Below, in pieces: positions 1 through 8,168 of a stretch of 64,000 nt of DNA (position 1 is its first letter; each line of letters opens with the position of its first letter). Origin of the DNA: DASWJZ01 sp964440525 (GTDB lineage Bacteria; Pseudomonadota; Alphaproteobacteria; Rhizobiales; Afifellaceae); the NCBI GenBank assembly GCA_964440525.1, contig CAYTTC010000009.1, positions 1-64,000 of the forward strand, given 5' to 3'. Under the pieces are notes generated by a model. The model was not told the origin of the DNA. It saw only the letters and a list, made by a program, of their open reading frames with translations, and ran no database searches. The position numbers and the translations under genes are program-made.

Positions 1-1127
1 CGCCGAAAAGATCGAGTACGATCGCGCCTCGACGGGAGACATCCTTGATCGCGTCTGCGATCAACTGAACGGGCTTAACGGTCGGATGCAGTGCCAACTC
101 GTCCATCCGCCCAGCCCGCAGCGTATTCACCCCCTTGTATTGCCAGACATTGGTGCGGTAGCGGCCGTGCTGGCCGAGCTCGAAGCTGTTGATATGCGGA
201 GCGGTCCCCTTCTTGAAGGTGAAGATCAGCTCGTGACGGGATCGATAGAACGTTCCCATCCCGCCGTTGTCCTTCACCCAAACGATCAGGTTCTTCAGCT
301 CGGCGTAAGGCCCCTGCCCTGCTGCCAACACCTCTTCCATGTGACGCCAGTCCATGCAGACGAAGTGAATTGATCCATCGGCGCTGAATGCAGCGAGGTT
401 CCGAAAGGCTGAGAAGAGAAACGCGGTGAACTCCGACGGGGTCATCTCGCCAGAGGCCATGGCGAACTCGCGGTGCCTGACCGAGCCAAGACCACCAACA
501 TGGCCGTCAATCGGAACGTTATAGGGCGGATCGGTGAAGACCATCTCGGCGGTTTCGCCGTTCATCAGTGCTGCGACGGTATGCTGGTCGAGCGCATCGC
601 CGCAGATCAGCCGGTGCGGACCGAGGTGCCAGATGTCGCCCGGTCGGCAGAGCGACGGGCCAGTATCAGCAGAGAGAATATCCTCTGCCGGATCGCCCGG
701 CTCCTCCGGATTCAGCCCCTTCGATCAGGTTGTCGATCTCGGGGATGGAGAACCCGGTCAGGCCGATGTCGAAGTCGATGTCGATCGCAAGCAGCGACTG
801 CAGCTCCTTGGCCAGCAACTCCTCGTCCCAGCCGGCGTTCAACCCGAGCTTGTTGTCGGCAATGACGTAGGCCCGCTTCTCCTCGGCCGACATCGTTTCG
901 ATTCGCACGCAGGGAACCTCTGCAATCTCGAGAACCGTGGCCGCGGCGACTCTGCCATGACCCGCAAGGATCATGTTCTCGCCGTCGATCAGGACCGGGT
1001 TGGTGAAGCCAAAGCGACGGATGCTGTCCGCGATCTGCCGAACCTGTTTCCGCGAATGGGTGCGAGCATTTCCCGGCCAAGAACGAAGCGTGCTTACTGG
1101 ATGCATTTCAATGTTCATGTTCGCCAT
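1..1127 (-). pseudogene. ParB-domain DNA methyltransferase, frameshifted and cut by the window edge
   Basis: The N-terminal frame (1127 down to 666) is a ParB/Srx-like domain with the GHGR motif at residues 56-59, then stops at TGA. In another minus-strand frame the protein continues to the left edge: it contains TDPPYN (the N-4/N-6 amino-methyltransferase catalytic motif), then HPTVKP and IVLDLFG (AdoMet-binding end) near position 1. Deleting one base near 708-713 joins the frames into one continuous protein. ParB-methyltransferase fusions of this kind occur in prophages and integrative elements. The start is supported by GGAGG about 8 bases upstream. Either it is a real pseudogene or a one-base sequence error. 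The C-terminal end is outside the window. Confidence 0.8.
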
Positions 1128-1255
1128 GATCCCCGCCTCCTTTCGCGGGCTACAATACGCATCCGTAAGGTACAGAAAACGCTCGCTCTGTGCAATGGCG
1201 GTGCTATGATCCCGTCAGATCAAGAGAACGTGACGACGTTCCAGGGGAGAGATGG

Positions 1256-1582
1256 ATGAGCTTGGGAAGGAGGCTGGCGCAATTGCGCCGGAAGAGCGGA
1301 GAGTCGCTTCAGACGGTTGCCGACGCAGTCGGCGTTTCGAAGGCACACATATGGGAACTGGAGAAGGCCAGAACGGAGAACCCTTCAATGGACCTCGTCA
1401 CCCGATTGGCTGACCACTTCAAGGTCACAGTCGCCTTTCTCGTCGGCGAAGACATTGAATCAAAGGATGCCGATCGCGACCTTCAGCGGATGTTCCGCCA
1501 GGCCAAAAAGCTGGACGATCGCGAGCGCGCCATTCTCGATTCAATGATGCGAACCCTTCTGGAGAATCGGGCGCGGCCGTGA
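1256..1582 (+). CDS. XRE-family helix-turn-helix transcriptional regulator
   Basis: A 108-residue protein. Residues 3-65 form a classic Cro/CI-type HTH domain (RRLAQLRRKSGESLQTVADA, then GVSKAHIWELEKA), followed by a charged helical tail. The start was set at 1256 because AGGGGAGA lies 6-13 bases upstream; an in-frame start further upstream has no comparable site. It overlaps the next gene by four bases (GTGA), so the two are cotranslated. XRE regulator plus ImmA/IrrE peptidase is a known arrangement (for example ImmR/ImmA of ICEBs1) in which the peptidase cleaves the repressor. The 128-base divergent spacer toward the methyltransferase gene probably holds its operator, but no clear palindrome was picked out. 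Confidence 0.85.
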   Translation: MSLGRRLAQLRRKSGESLQTVADAVGVSKAHIWELEKARTENPSMDLVTRLADHFKVTVAFLVGEDIESKDADRDLQRMFRQAKKLDDRERAILDSMMRTLLENRARP

Positions 1583-2457
1583 CCTCGATTGCTCTGAACC
1601 GTATGGAGATCGAGGAGGTCGGGGCGAACCCGAAGCGCCTGGCGGAGGAGATTCACCGGCAACTGGGTCCGTGGCCGGGCCGTGTGCCTGTCCACAAGAT
1701 CGCTCGCGCGCTTGATATCGTAGAAATCCGAGAAGAGTTTTTAGACAACTGCGAGGCCGCGCTGATCGTCCTGCCGGAGCGCAGCTACGGCTCGATCCTG
1801 CTCAATCTCAATTCGAGTCCGCAGCGGCGTCGCTACAGCGTCGGACACGAACTCTTGCATTTCCTGAACCCTTGGCACGAATCCTCGTCGCCAAGGGGCT
1901 TCCAATGCAGCCGCCAGGACATGATGGAGACCAAGGCATGTGCTAACGACCTTCATCGCCGTCAGGAGGCCGAAGCGAATGAGTTTGCAATCGAGCTGCT
2001 GGCACCCTCTGCCCGAATTCGGCCCTACATCGAAACGCCGGCGGATCTTAAGCAAGCCCTGGCAATTGCCCGGGATCTCGATATCAGCCGCGAAGCCGCC
2101 GCTCGCCGCTACGTCGCTCTCCACGACGAACGGCTGGCAGTGGTCTTCGTCAGCAACGGACAGCTGAGATACGCAGAGTCAGGAGCCGAGTTTCCACACC
2201 TCTCCATCGCCAAGGGTCAGCCAGTTCCCTTCCTACCGACACGCATTGGCGCTGGCACGTTGTCAGAGATGGAAGAGGTCGACGGAGTTGACTGGCTCCA
2301 AAGACCAGATGGCGCCTGCGTGTCAGCCCAGATTTTTCGGCAGCGCGACGGTTACGCAACCGTGCTTCTCAAGGCTGAGCTGGATGACGCGGACGACAGC
2401 GAGCTGGAGGACACCTATCAGCGCTTTACTAAAGCAGGACCTAGGCGGGACTTCTGA
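1579..2457 (+). CDS. ImmA/IrrE family metallo-endopeptidase
   Basis: A 292-residue cytoplasmic protein. The zinc motif HELLH is at residues 90-94 (YSVGHELLHF), and the third ligand is likely the glutamate in AEANEFAIELLAP (about residue 132). This is the COG2856/PF06114 layout. The GTG start overlaps the upstream XRE gene stop. In characterised pairs (ImmA/ImmR of ICEBs1, IrrE/DdrO of Deinococcus) the peptidase inactivates the paired repressor on stress or signal; the same here is inference. The C-terminal 130 residues are a less conserved region of unknown role. The pair sits in an accessory patch, next to a damaged phage-type methyltransferase. Confidence 0.88.
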   Translation: MTSIALNRMEIEEVGANPKRLAEEIHRQLGPWPGRVPVHKIARALDIVEIREEFLDNCEAALIVLPERSYGSILLNLNSSPQRRRYSVGHELLHFLNPWHESSSPRGFQCSRQDMMETKACANDLHRRQEAEANEFAIELLAPSARIRPYIETPADLKQALAIARDLDISREAAARRYVALHDERLAVVFVSNGQLRYAESGAEFPHLSIAKGQPVPFLPTRIGAGTLSEMEEVDGVDWLQRPDGACVSAQIFRQRDGYATVLLKAELDDADDSELEDTYQRFTKAGPRRDF

Positions 2458-3050
2458 CGGCGCCCTCTAAAAACCTGCTCACGAAGGCAGGGAGTTTCTT
2501 TTTCCCAGATCCGAGCTGCCCGCTTCCCTGATCGACTTCGGAAAATTCCCTGTTATCCGAGCAGGCAAATTGCCCCCAACGCACTGATCGGCCGCCTGTA
2601 TTCAGGGCAGGCTTCGTCCGCGACGGCCGGCTTTCCGGCGATTTGCCTGTTCTTTCCCTGTTAACTGCGAACTCCGAACGGAGACAGGTTCGCGGCGGAC
2701 TGTCTGCACCACCACCAAAATCAACGGGTTAGCGGCTGTTTGCGCTCATCCTCTTTTGTCGCTTCCGCGATTTGGCAGCGTTTTGGCAGCACGGATTTGC
2801 GTAAAAGGCCCACGGAGGCGCTTTGCCGATCGGGCGGTGCCGGAATGCCGGGTAAACGGCCCGGAACGACTCACAGAGCGCCTCAATGGCCGGACAGTAT
2901 GTTCCGGCGGTCGGTCATCGGTCACACATAGCTGCGAACGGCCGGGATCCTCGCCGGGCGCTGTGTGCAATCGGTCGGTGTCAATCCGAAATTGCGAACG
3001 TTTGATCACGTCATCGACCGGCGTATCATCGGGGCAAAAAGGGGGACACG
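2458..3050 (+). other. 593-base non-coding stretch with short repeats
   Basis: No convincing gene on either strand. The words TTCCCTGTTATCC (about 2546-2558) and TTTCCCTGTTAAC (2653-2665) share the core CCCTGTTA, and related TTCCCTG/CCCAG words surround them (2505-2535). CCCTGTTA-rich tracts recur in the intergenic DNA of Rhizobiales genomes, often next to mobile elements; this parallel is from general recollection. The right part (2740-3010) has short open frames on both strands with no family resemblance. The promoter of the immunity-like gene should lie at the right end. Confidence 0.5.
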
Positions 3051-3470
3051 ATGGTTCGCACTTTTCCGTCCGTAGCCGCTATGGCCCTTATGATCGGTCA
3101 GAGCGGGGCTCAACAGTACCCGCTGGCGATCACGACTGGAAATATGCTCCAGCAGGAGTGTTTGGACGCTCAGCGTGTAATTCGCGCCGGCTCTTCTGCG
3201 CCCGAATGGCCTTTTGATGTCAACATGAATTCGGCCTCATGCGTTTCCTTTCTTATCGCCATTTATCAACTCAGCGGTAGATTGGCGCAAGCGGGCACCA
3301 TCACGCCGGTCTGCGACTGGGGAATTCGGACGGATCAGCTTGTAGACGTGTTCCTGAATTTTTCCAACGCACATCCGGAGATGCGATCGCTACTAGCCGC
3401 CGACTTGGTGCTGGCAGCAATCGTTGAAACCTTTCGTTGTCCGGTGACCGACTGGCCGAAGCCAGATTAG
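3051..3470 (+). CDS. Rap1a/Tai-family immunity-like protein, secreted
   Basis: A 139-residue protein with an N-terminal signal sequence (hydrophobic residues 8-20, likely cut near GAQ-Q). The mature part has GNMLQQEC, then SASCVSFLIAIY, then CDW...TDQLVDVFLNFSNAHPE and LAAIVETFRC, with four cysteines (37, 64, 88, 130) suited to two disulfides. This spacing matches the Rap1a/Tai domain, known from periplasmic immunity proteins that neutralise type VI secreted amidases (Ssp1, Tae4). The family also contains many proteins with no known effector. No amidase effector or T6SS gene is adjacent; an amidase lies 36 kb away. A purine-rich AAAGGGGGACACG precedes the ATG. Confidence 0.7.
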   Translation: MVRTFPSVAAMALMIGQSGAQQYPLAITTGNMLQQECLDAQRVIRAGSSAPEWPFDVNMNSASCVSFLIAIYQLSGRLAQAGTITPVCDWGIRTDQLVDVFLNFSNAHPEMRSLLAADLVLAAIVETFRCPVTDWPKPD

Positions 3471-3542
3471 GCCGACGAGCGTCGTCACAGTCCGCTGTAT
3501 GATAAGGTCAAAAGCGAAAGGCATTGGTGAATACAGTCAGCA

Positions 3543-4415
3543 ATGAGCGAGGCCCAGGCTAAATCGCAGATCGAGGCTTATTTCAGTGGTGAATGGTCCA
3601 GACTGACCAGGCAGCCAACAGCGGCACTCTACCATTACACCCGCAACTCCGAGGTGATCCTCGACATCATCCGATCGGGTCGGCTGAGAGCATACTGCGT
3701 GGACTACATGAATGACTATACCGAGCTCCGCTACGCCGCATCTATCATGCGCGCGCATCTCGATCGAGCATATGCCCGCGAACCCACCAATGAGGTCGCT
3801 TCCGCCTTCAAAGCAGCCCAGGAACTAATGCGGGGGCCGATCATCACGAGGAACGTGTTTGTGCTGTCCTACACCACGGATGCGGATGATGTGGGAATGT
3901 GGCGCTTGTATTCAGATCGAGGAAAGGGCGCTAGCTTCGCCTGTCCGATGGCGGGGCTTGTGGAGTTCACGGTGAAGCACCGGGGGATCATTGCGAGCGT
4001 TGTCTATGATCCTGAAGCCCTCGACGCATTCTGCGCTCGCGCTCTTTTTCGATTTCGCGAGATATGCATTGAGGCGGCCAAGACAGGACAAGGATCCGAC
4101 CCGAACGTTCTAGCCGGCCATTTCCTCGATACCGCCAGATGGTTCGCGCCGGTCTTCAAGCCCAGGGTATATGCTGACGAGAATGAATGGCGGATCGTAT
4201 TCCTGCGCACCGATGGTCACCTTCGGGACGAACGACAGCGACACTATATCGAAATTGTCGACCCGCCGATCGACGCGGTTTGTTTGGGGCCGGCATGCGA
4301 GATTTCCAACGGTGAATTTCAGCAAGGACTACTAGCCTCAGGATTCAGAAAGGGCCACTTTCGATCGAACCTCGATTTGACTGATGTAGCACGGCCAGTC
4401 CGCGAGCAGAGCTAA
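3543..4415 (+). CDS. DUF2971 domain-containing protein
   Basis: A 290-residue soluble protein. Conserved family features are LYHYTRNSEVILDIIRSGRL (residues 30-49), YMNDYTE shortly after, FVLSYTTDADDVGMWRLYSD in the middle and a basic KPRVYADENEWRIVF segment. DUF2971 has no established reaction. Its members are scattered in genomic islands and phage-defence neighbourhoods, and the LYHYT start with MWRLY core resembles proteins that fold like ADP-ribosyltransferases; that comparison is inference. It stands alone in its orientation behind the immunity-like gene, 72 bases away. Confidence 0.8.
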   Translation: MSEAQAKSQIEAYFSGEWSRLTRQPTAALYHYTRNSEVILDIIRSGRLRAYCVDYMNDYTELRYAASIMRAHLDRAYAREPTNEVASAFKAAQELMRGPIITRNVFVLSYTTDADDVGMWRLYSDRGKGASFACPMAGLVEFTVKHRGIIASVVYDPEALDAFCARALFRFREICIEAAKTGQGSDPNVLAGHFLDTARWFAPVFKPRVYADENEWRIVFLRTDGHLRDERQRHYIEIVDPPIDAVCLGPACEISNGEFQQGLLASGFRKGHFRSNLDLTDVARPVREQS

Positions 4416-4647
4416 AAATCCACAGCAACAACACAGGGCCGGCACTGAACGAGCCCGACGCGGTCGGCCCGCGGGACTACGGCGGAACAGTCCGCGCCGC
4501 CGCCTCGAGCCGCTAACGCGGCCGGAAGAAAAAGCGCCCGGAGCAAATGCCTAGTCAGTGGACCTCGGCTCACCCCGGGCGCAACGACCACGAAGCAGCA
4601 GATGGTGCTGCCTCTGGCGCTCAACGGCTGCCGAAGCTCAGCCGGAG

Positions 4648-5039
4648 TCAAATCAATGCGCCGTCACGCTGGATGCAGACGCCATCGCCCCACGGCGACC
4701 GCTTCGCGGTCGCCTCGCCCTGCTCAATGATGTAGCTCGAAAGCAAGGTGTGAGACCACGACAGCAGCAAAGCGCCGCCCCGCTCCAAATTTTCCACCGC
4801 CCGTTTCAGATGCCTCAGTTGCTCGAATTCGGCCGGATGCGCCTTGTCGCCCAATCGATCCGGAATTGCTCGACCTCCTGCGGCGTCATCTTTGAGAGGA
4901 ATGGACTGCCGCGTAAGACCGCAGTCAGGATGGTCTTGTCATTCGACGCAATCGCTTGGACGACGGCTTTGCGCCGTTCCTCGCGCGGCATCGCCGCACT
5001 CGTTGTAGCTGTGCTGTCTCCACCCCTCCTCCGCGTCAT
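4648..5039 (-). pseudogene. small phage-type protein gene with a frameshift
   Basis: The first frame begins at an ATG at 5039 (MTRRRGGDST) and contains MPREERRKAVVQAIASNDKT, ILTAVLRGSPFLSKMTPQEV and FRIDWATR before stopping at 4815. A second frame reading through 4648-4854 continues naturally as HPAEFEQLRHLKRAVENLER and GGALLLSWS. Adding one base at about 4840 (AGGCG-CAT) fuses them into one charged, helical protein of about 130 residues. Similar small proteins occur near phage-type regulators, but I cannot name the family. The bases at 4416-4647 show no gene. Confidence 0.5.
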
Positions 5040-5141
5040 CTTGACAGCAGAGGGCGTGATCGCCGGAATCTCGGCACTTCCCGCTTTTTCAAACGCCAGT
5101 TCCCGGTATGATCGGCCGGGCTTCGAGAGGGGAAATCTGAG

Positions 5142-6206
5142 ATGAATGCGTGTTCGAGTTTCGGGCGCTCGCTTAAGGTGATGCTGGCGAGCGTCGCCAT
5201 CGCCGGCTTCATTGCCGTTCCGGCTACAGCCGCAAACCTCGTCATTTCCAATTGGGACGGCTACATGGCGCCCGACGCCGTGGAGGCCTTCAAGGCGGCG
5301 AGCGGCGTCGATGCCGAGGTCGTCGTCCATGCCACCAACGAAGAGATCATGGGCAAGCTCGTCGCTTCCGGCGGCAAGGGCTATGACGTGGTCTTCGTCT
5401 CCTCCCCCTTTGCCGAAGTCCTGAACAATCTCGGCCTGATCGAGCCGATCGATCATTCCAAGGTGCCGAACCTCGCGAACCTCTACCCCGAGGCCAACGC
5501 GCTCGAGCACGATCCGGGCAACACGTTTTCGGTGCCCTACACCTGGGGCACGACCGGCCTCTGCTACCGCTCGGACCTGGTGAAGGTCGAGCCGACTTCA
5601 TGGAACGATCTTCTGAGCCCGCCCGACGACCTGAAGGGCAAGGTCACGATGCTCGCGACCGACCGCTGGCTGCTCTCGGCCGGGCTCCTCGCCAAGGGCT
5701 ATTCGGTCAACGAGACCGACCCGGCAAAGCTCGCCGAGGCGAAGGACGCGCTGATCGCCGCCAAGAAGACCATGCTCGCCTATGACGACACGACCTTCTA
5801 CGCCAAGCTCGTCTCCGGCGAGGCGCTGCTCGTGCATGCCTGGGACGGCTGGTGCAACTACGGCATCGCCGAAAATCCGGCGATCAAGTTCGTGATCCCG
5901 AAGGAGGGCTCCGACCTCTGGGTCGACACCATGGTCGTGATGAAGGCGTCGGAGAACAAGGACGCGGCTTTTCAGTTCATCAACTTCGTGCTCGATGCCA
6001 AGAACCATTCCTGGGCGGCGCAGAACATCGACTACAAGGTCCCGAACAAGCCGGCGATGGAGAGCCTTCCGGCGGAGTTCCTCGACCAGTTCCCGAACGT
6101 CGCGATGCCGGTCGCCGACCTCGTCAAGCTCGAGCAGCTGCGCGACGTCGGCGAGGCCCAGCGCGATTATTCGAAGGCAGTGAGCGAGATCAAGGCCGCG
6201 CAATAG
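5142..6206 (+). CDS. polyamine-type ABC transporter substrate-binding protein (PotD/PotF-like)
   Basis: A 354-residue periplasmic protein with a Sec signal peptide (hydrophobic core residues 13-27, cut after ATAA). The mature part starts NLVISNWDGYMAPDAVEAFK, the typical opening of the spermidine/putrescine-binding family, and includes YDVVFVSSPFAEVL, SVPYTWGTTGL and HAWDGWCNYGIA. Length fits PotD/PotF. It heads an operon with two PotB/C-type permeases and a PotA-type ATPase, then four enzyme genes. The exact ligand is not readable: in this family the substrate can be putrescine, spermidine, amino acids, opines or other cationic amines, and the saccharopine-dehydrogenase-like gene downstream favours an amino-acid-like ligand. 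Confidence 0.88.
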   Translation: MNACSSFGRSLKVMLASVAIAGFIAVPATAANLVISNWDGYMAPDAVEAFKAASGVDAEVVVHATNEEIMGKLVASGGKGYDVVFVSSPFAEVLNNLGLIEPIDHSKVPNLANLYPEANALEHDPGNTFSVPYTWGTTGLCYRSDLVKVEPTSWNDLLSPPDDLKGKVTMLATDRWLLSAGLLAKGYSVNETDPAKLAEAKDALIAAKKTMLAYDDTTFYAKLVSGEALLVHAWDGWCNYGIAENPAIKFVIPKEGSDLWVDTMVVMKASENKDAAFQFINFVLDAKNHSWAAQNIDYKVPNKPAMESLPAEFLDQFPNVAMPVADLVKLEQLRDVGEAQRDYSKAVSEIKAAQ

Positions 6207-6276
6207 GCCGAGCCGCTCCCGTTCATGGTCTGCGGAAGGGCGCCTCACCCGGCTCCGCCTGGCGTCGTCGCCCGGT

Positions 6277-6406
6277 TCCTCCCCCGCGTTGCGGGGGAGG
6301 GGGACCGCGGAACGCGGTGGAGGGGGCGAATGCCGGTCGCCGCGTTTATGTCCGCCCCCTCCACCATGCTGCGCATGGTCCCCCTCCCCCATCGCGCCGC
6401 GATGGA
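6277..6406. repeat. C/G-rich palindromic intergenic repeat
   Basis: The left arm holds CCTCCCCCGCGTTGCGGGGG and GGTGGAGGGGGCG; the right arm has CGCCCCCTCCACC (6353-6365) and GGTCCCCCTCCCCC (6377-6390), which pair with the left arm. It is a REP/BIME-like element between the binding-protein gene and the first permease gene. The hairpin may attenuate read-through and so lower permease levels relative to the binding protein. Confidence 0.75.
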
Positions 6407-6466
6407 GGAGGAGCCGCGGCGGCGGCACCGCCGAGATCAACCGACTGGCGTGACTGAACTCGGCCG

Positions 6467-7366
6467 ATGCCCTCGACAGTCATGAGGACTGCGCTTTCAC
6501 CCAGCGCCCGCTCGAATCTTCTGATGGCGCCGGCGCTGGCCTGGCTGACGGCGCTTATGGTCATCCCGTGCGGGCTCGTGCTGGCGATCGCTTTCTTCCG
6601 GCGCGGCATCTACGGCGGCGTCGACTACACCTTCACCTTCGAAAATTTCGCGCTCGTCTTCGATCCCCTCTATGCCGGCATTTTTCTCCACTCGGCGAAG
6701 ATCGCCGCGACCGCGACCCTCGTGGCGCTCTTGATTGGCTATCCCGCGGCTTACGCCATCGCCGCGGCGCCGCGCCGGATGCAGCCGCTCTTCCTCTTCT
6801 TCGCGGTGCTCCCCTTCTGGTCCAACTATCTCATTCGCACCTATGCCTGGATCGTGCTCTTGAACCGCGAAGGCCTGATCACGCAGCTCCTCCGCTGGTT
6901 CGGCTACGAGGGCGAGCCGCCGTCGCTCCTCTATACGGAGGGCGCGGTCATCGTCGGGCTCGTCTACAACTACCTGCCCTTCGTCATCCTCGCCTGCTTC
7001 GCCTCGCTCTCCCGCCTCAATCCCGAGCTGAACGAGGCTTCGCGCGATCTCGGCGGCTCGGCCTTCACGACTTTTCGCCGCGTGACCCTGCCGCTGACGG
7101 TGCCCGGCATCGCCGCCGGTGCGGTGTTTGTCTTCGTGCTCTCGATCGGAAACTTCCTGACGCCCGCCCTCCTCGGCGGAGGGCGTTTTCAGATGATCGG
7201 CAATCTCGTCTACGACCAGTTCCTGACCGCGAACGATTGGCCCTTTGGTGCAGCGCTCTCGATGGTCCTGATTGCCCTGATGATCGGATTGCTCACCCTC
7301 CAGGCGCGGGTCGCCGACCGCTTGTCGGGAGACGCCGCGGTGCCGCGCGGAGGCGACGATGGCTGA
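6467..7366 (+). CDS. polyamine-type ABC transporter permease (PotB/PotH-like)
   Basis: A 299-residue inner-membrane protein with about six transmembrane helices (first at residues 18-42). The EAA loop that contacts the ATPase is LNEASRDLGGSAFTTFRRVT, followed by LPLTVPGIAAG, as in the PotB/PotH family. The sequence PFWSNYLIRTYAW is also characteristic of polyamine permeases. It overlaps the next permease gene by eight bases. An alternative start 15 bases downstream (ATG at 6482) cannot be excluded, because neither has a strong ribosome-binding site. Confidence 0.9.
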   Translation: MPSTVMRTALSPSARSNLLMAPALAWLTALMVIPCGLVLAIAFFRRGIYGGVDYTFTFENFALVFDPLYAGIFLHSAKIAATATLVALLIGYPAAYAIAAAPRRMQPLFLFFAVLPFWSNYLIRTYAWIVLLNREGLITQLLRWFGYEGEPPSLLYTEGAVIVGLVYNYLPFVILACFASLSRLNPELNEASRDLGGSAFTTFRRVTLPLTVPGIAAGAVFVFVLSIGNFLTPALLGGGRFQMIGNLVYDQFLTANDWPFGAALSMVLIALMIGLLTLQARVADRLSGDAAVPRGGDDG

Positions 7367-8168
7367 GCGGCCGCAGATCTCCAAAAGGGCGGGCTCCGGA
7401 CGGGCGCTCAAGCTGGTGCTCGTCCTGGTCTTCGCCTTTCTCTACGTGCCGATCGCTGTCCTCGTAGCGCTCTCCTTCAACGAGGGTGGCCTGCCGACCG
7501 TGTGGTCGGGGTTTTCGACCAAATGGTATGTCTCGCTCGCCTCAAACGCCGAAATCCTTTCCGCCGCGCTGAACACCCTCATCGTGGCGCTGGTCTCCAC
7601 GGCCATCGCCACCCTGCTCGGAACGCTGCTGGCGATCGGCGTCGAGACGCGCCGACAAAAGAGCCGCGGCCTCGAGGCGCTGATCTTCGCGCCGATGATC
7701 ATTCCCGACATCGTGCTCGCGATCGCGCTCCTCTCCTTCTTCTCGATGCTCGACGTCACCATGGGCCTGCAAACCATCATTTTGGCCCATGTGATCTTCA
7801 ACCTCGCTTTCGTCTGCCTGGTCGTGCGTGCCCGGCTGAAATCCTTCGACTGGTCGATCGTCGAAGCGTCGACCGATCTCGGCGCGTCGGGCCTGACGAC
7901 GTTTCGGCGGGTGACGCTGCCGGTGATTTTTCCGGCGGTCGTCGCAGGCGCCCTCCTCGCCTTCACGCTCTCGGTCGACGAATTCATCATCGCCTACTTC
8001 ACTGCCGGCGCGGGGCGCGCCTCGACAACGCTGCCGATGCAAATCTACGCGATGATCCGCTTCGGCATCACCCCGGAGATCAACGCCCTCGCCACCATCG
8101 TGATGGCGGTCAGCGTCACCGCGCTCGCGCTTTCGCAGCGCCTGAACCGCGGCACGATCACGCCGTGA
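7359..8168 (+). CDS. polyamine-type ABC transporter permease (PotC/PotI-like)
   Basis: A 269-residue inner-membrane protein with six predicted helices. After the first helix come LSFNEGGLPTVWSGFSTKWY, typical of PotC/PotI, and the EAA loop VEASTDLGASGLTTFRRVTL followed by PVIFPAVVAG. It pairs with the upstream permease to form the heterodimeric channel. The end overlaps the ATPase start by four bases (GTGA), so translation of the two is coupled. Confidence 0.9.
   Translation: MAERPQISKRAGSGRALKLVLVLVFAFLYVPIAVLVALSFNEGGLPTVWSGFSTKWYVSLASNAEILSAALNTLIVALVSTAIATLLGTLLAIGVETRRQKSRGLEALIFAPMIIPDIVLAIALLSFFSMLDVTMGLQTIILAHVIFNLAFVCLVVRARLKSFDWSIVEASTDLGASGLTTFRRVTLPVIFPAVVAGALLAFTLSVDEFIIAYFTAGAGRASTTLPMQIYAMIRFGITPEINALATIVMAVSVTALALSQRLNRGTITP

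Noticed and set aside
2746..3009. An 87-codon minus-strand frame in the repeat-like spacer
   Set aside because: Arg/Ser/Pro-rich translation without a start signal; other frames there are equally open.
4558..5145. A 195-codon plus-strand frame before the PotD-like gene
   Set aside because: No motif or ribosome-binding site, and the opposite strand reads more naturally as a frameshifted small gene.
7502..8164. In-frame extension of the PotA-like ATPase upstream of 8165
   Set aside because: The extension overlaps the whole PotC-like permease gene and is Arg/Pro-rich shadow sequence; ATPase homology begins after the GTG at 8165.
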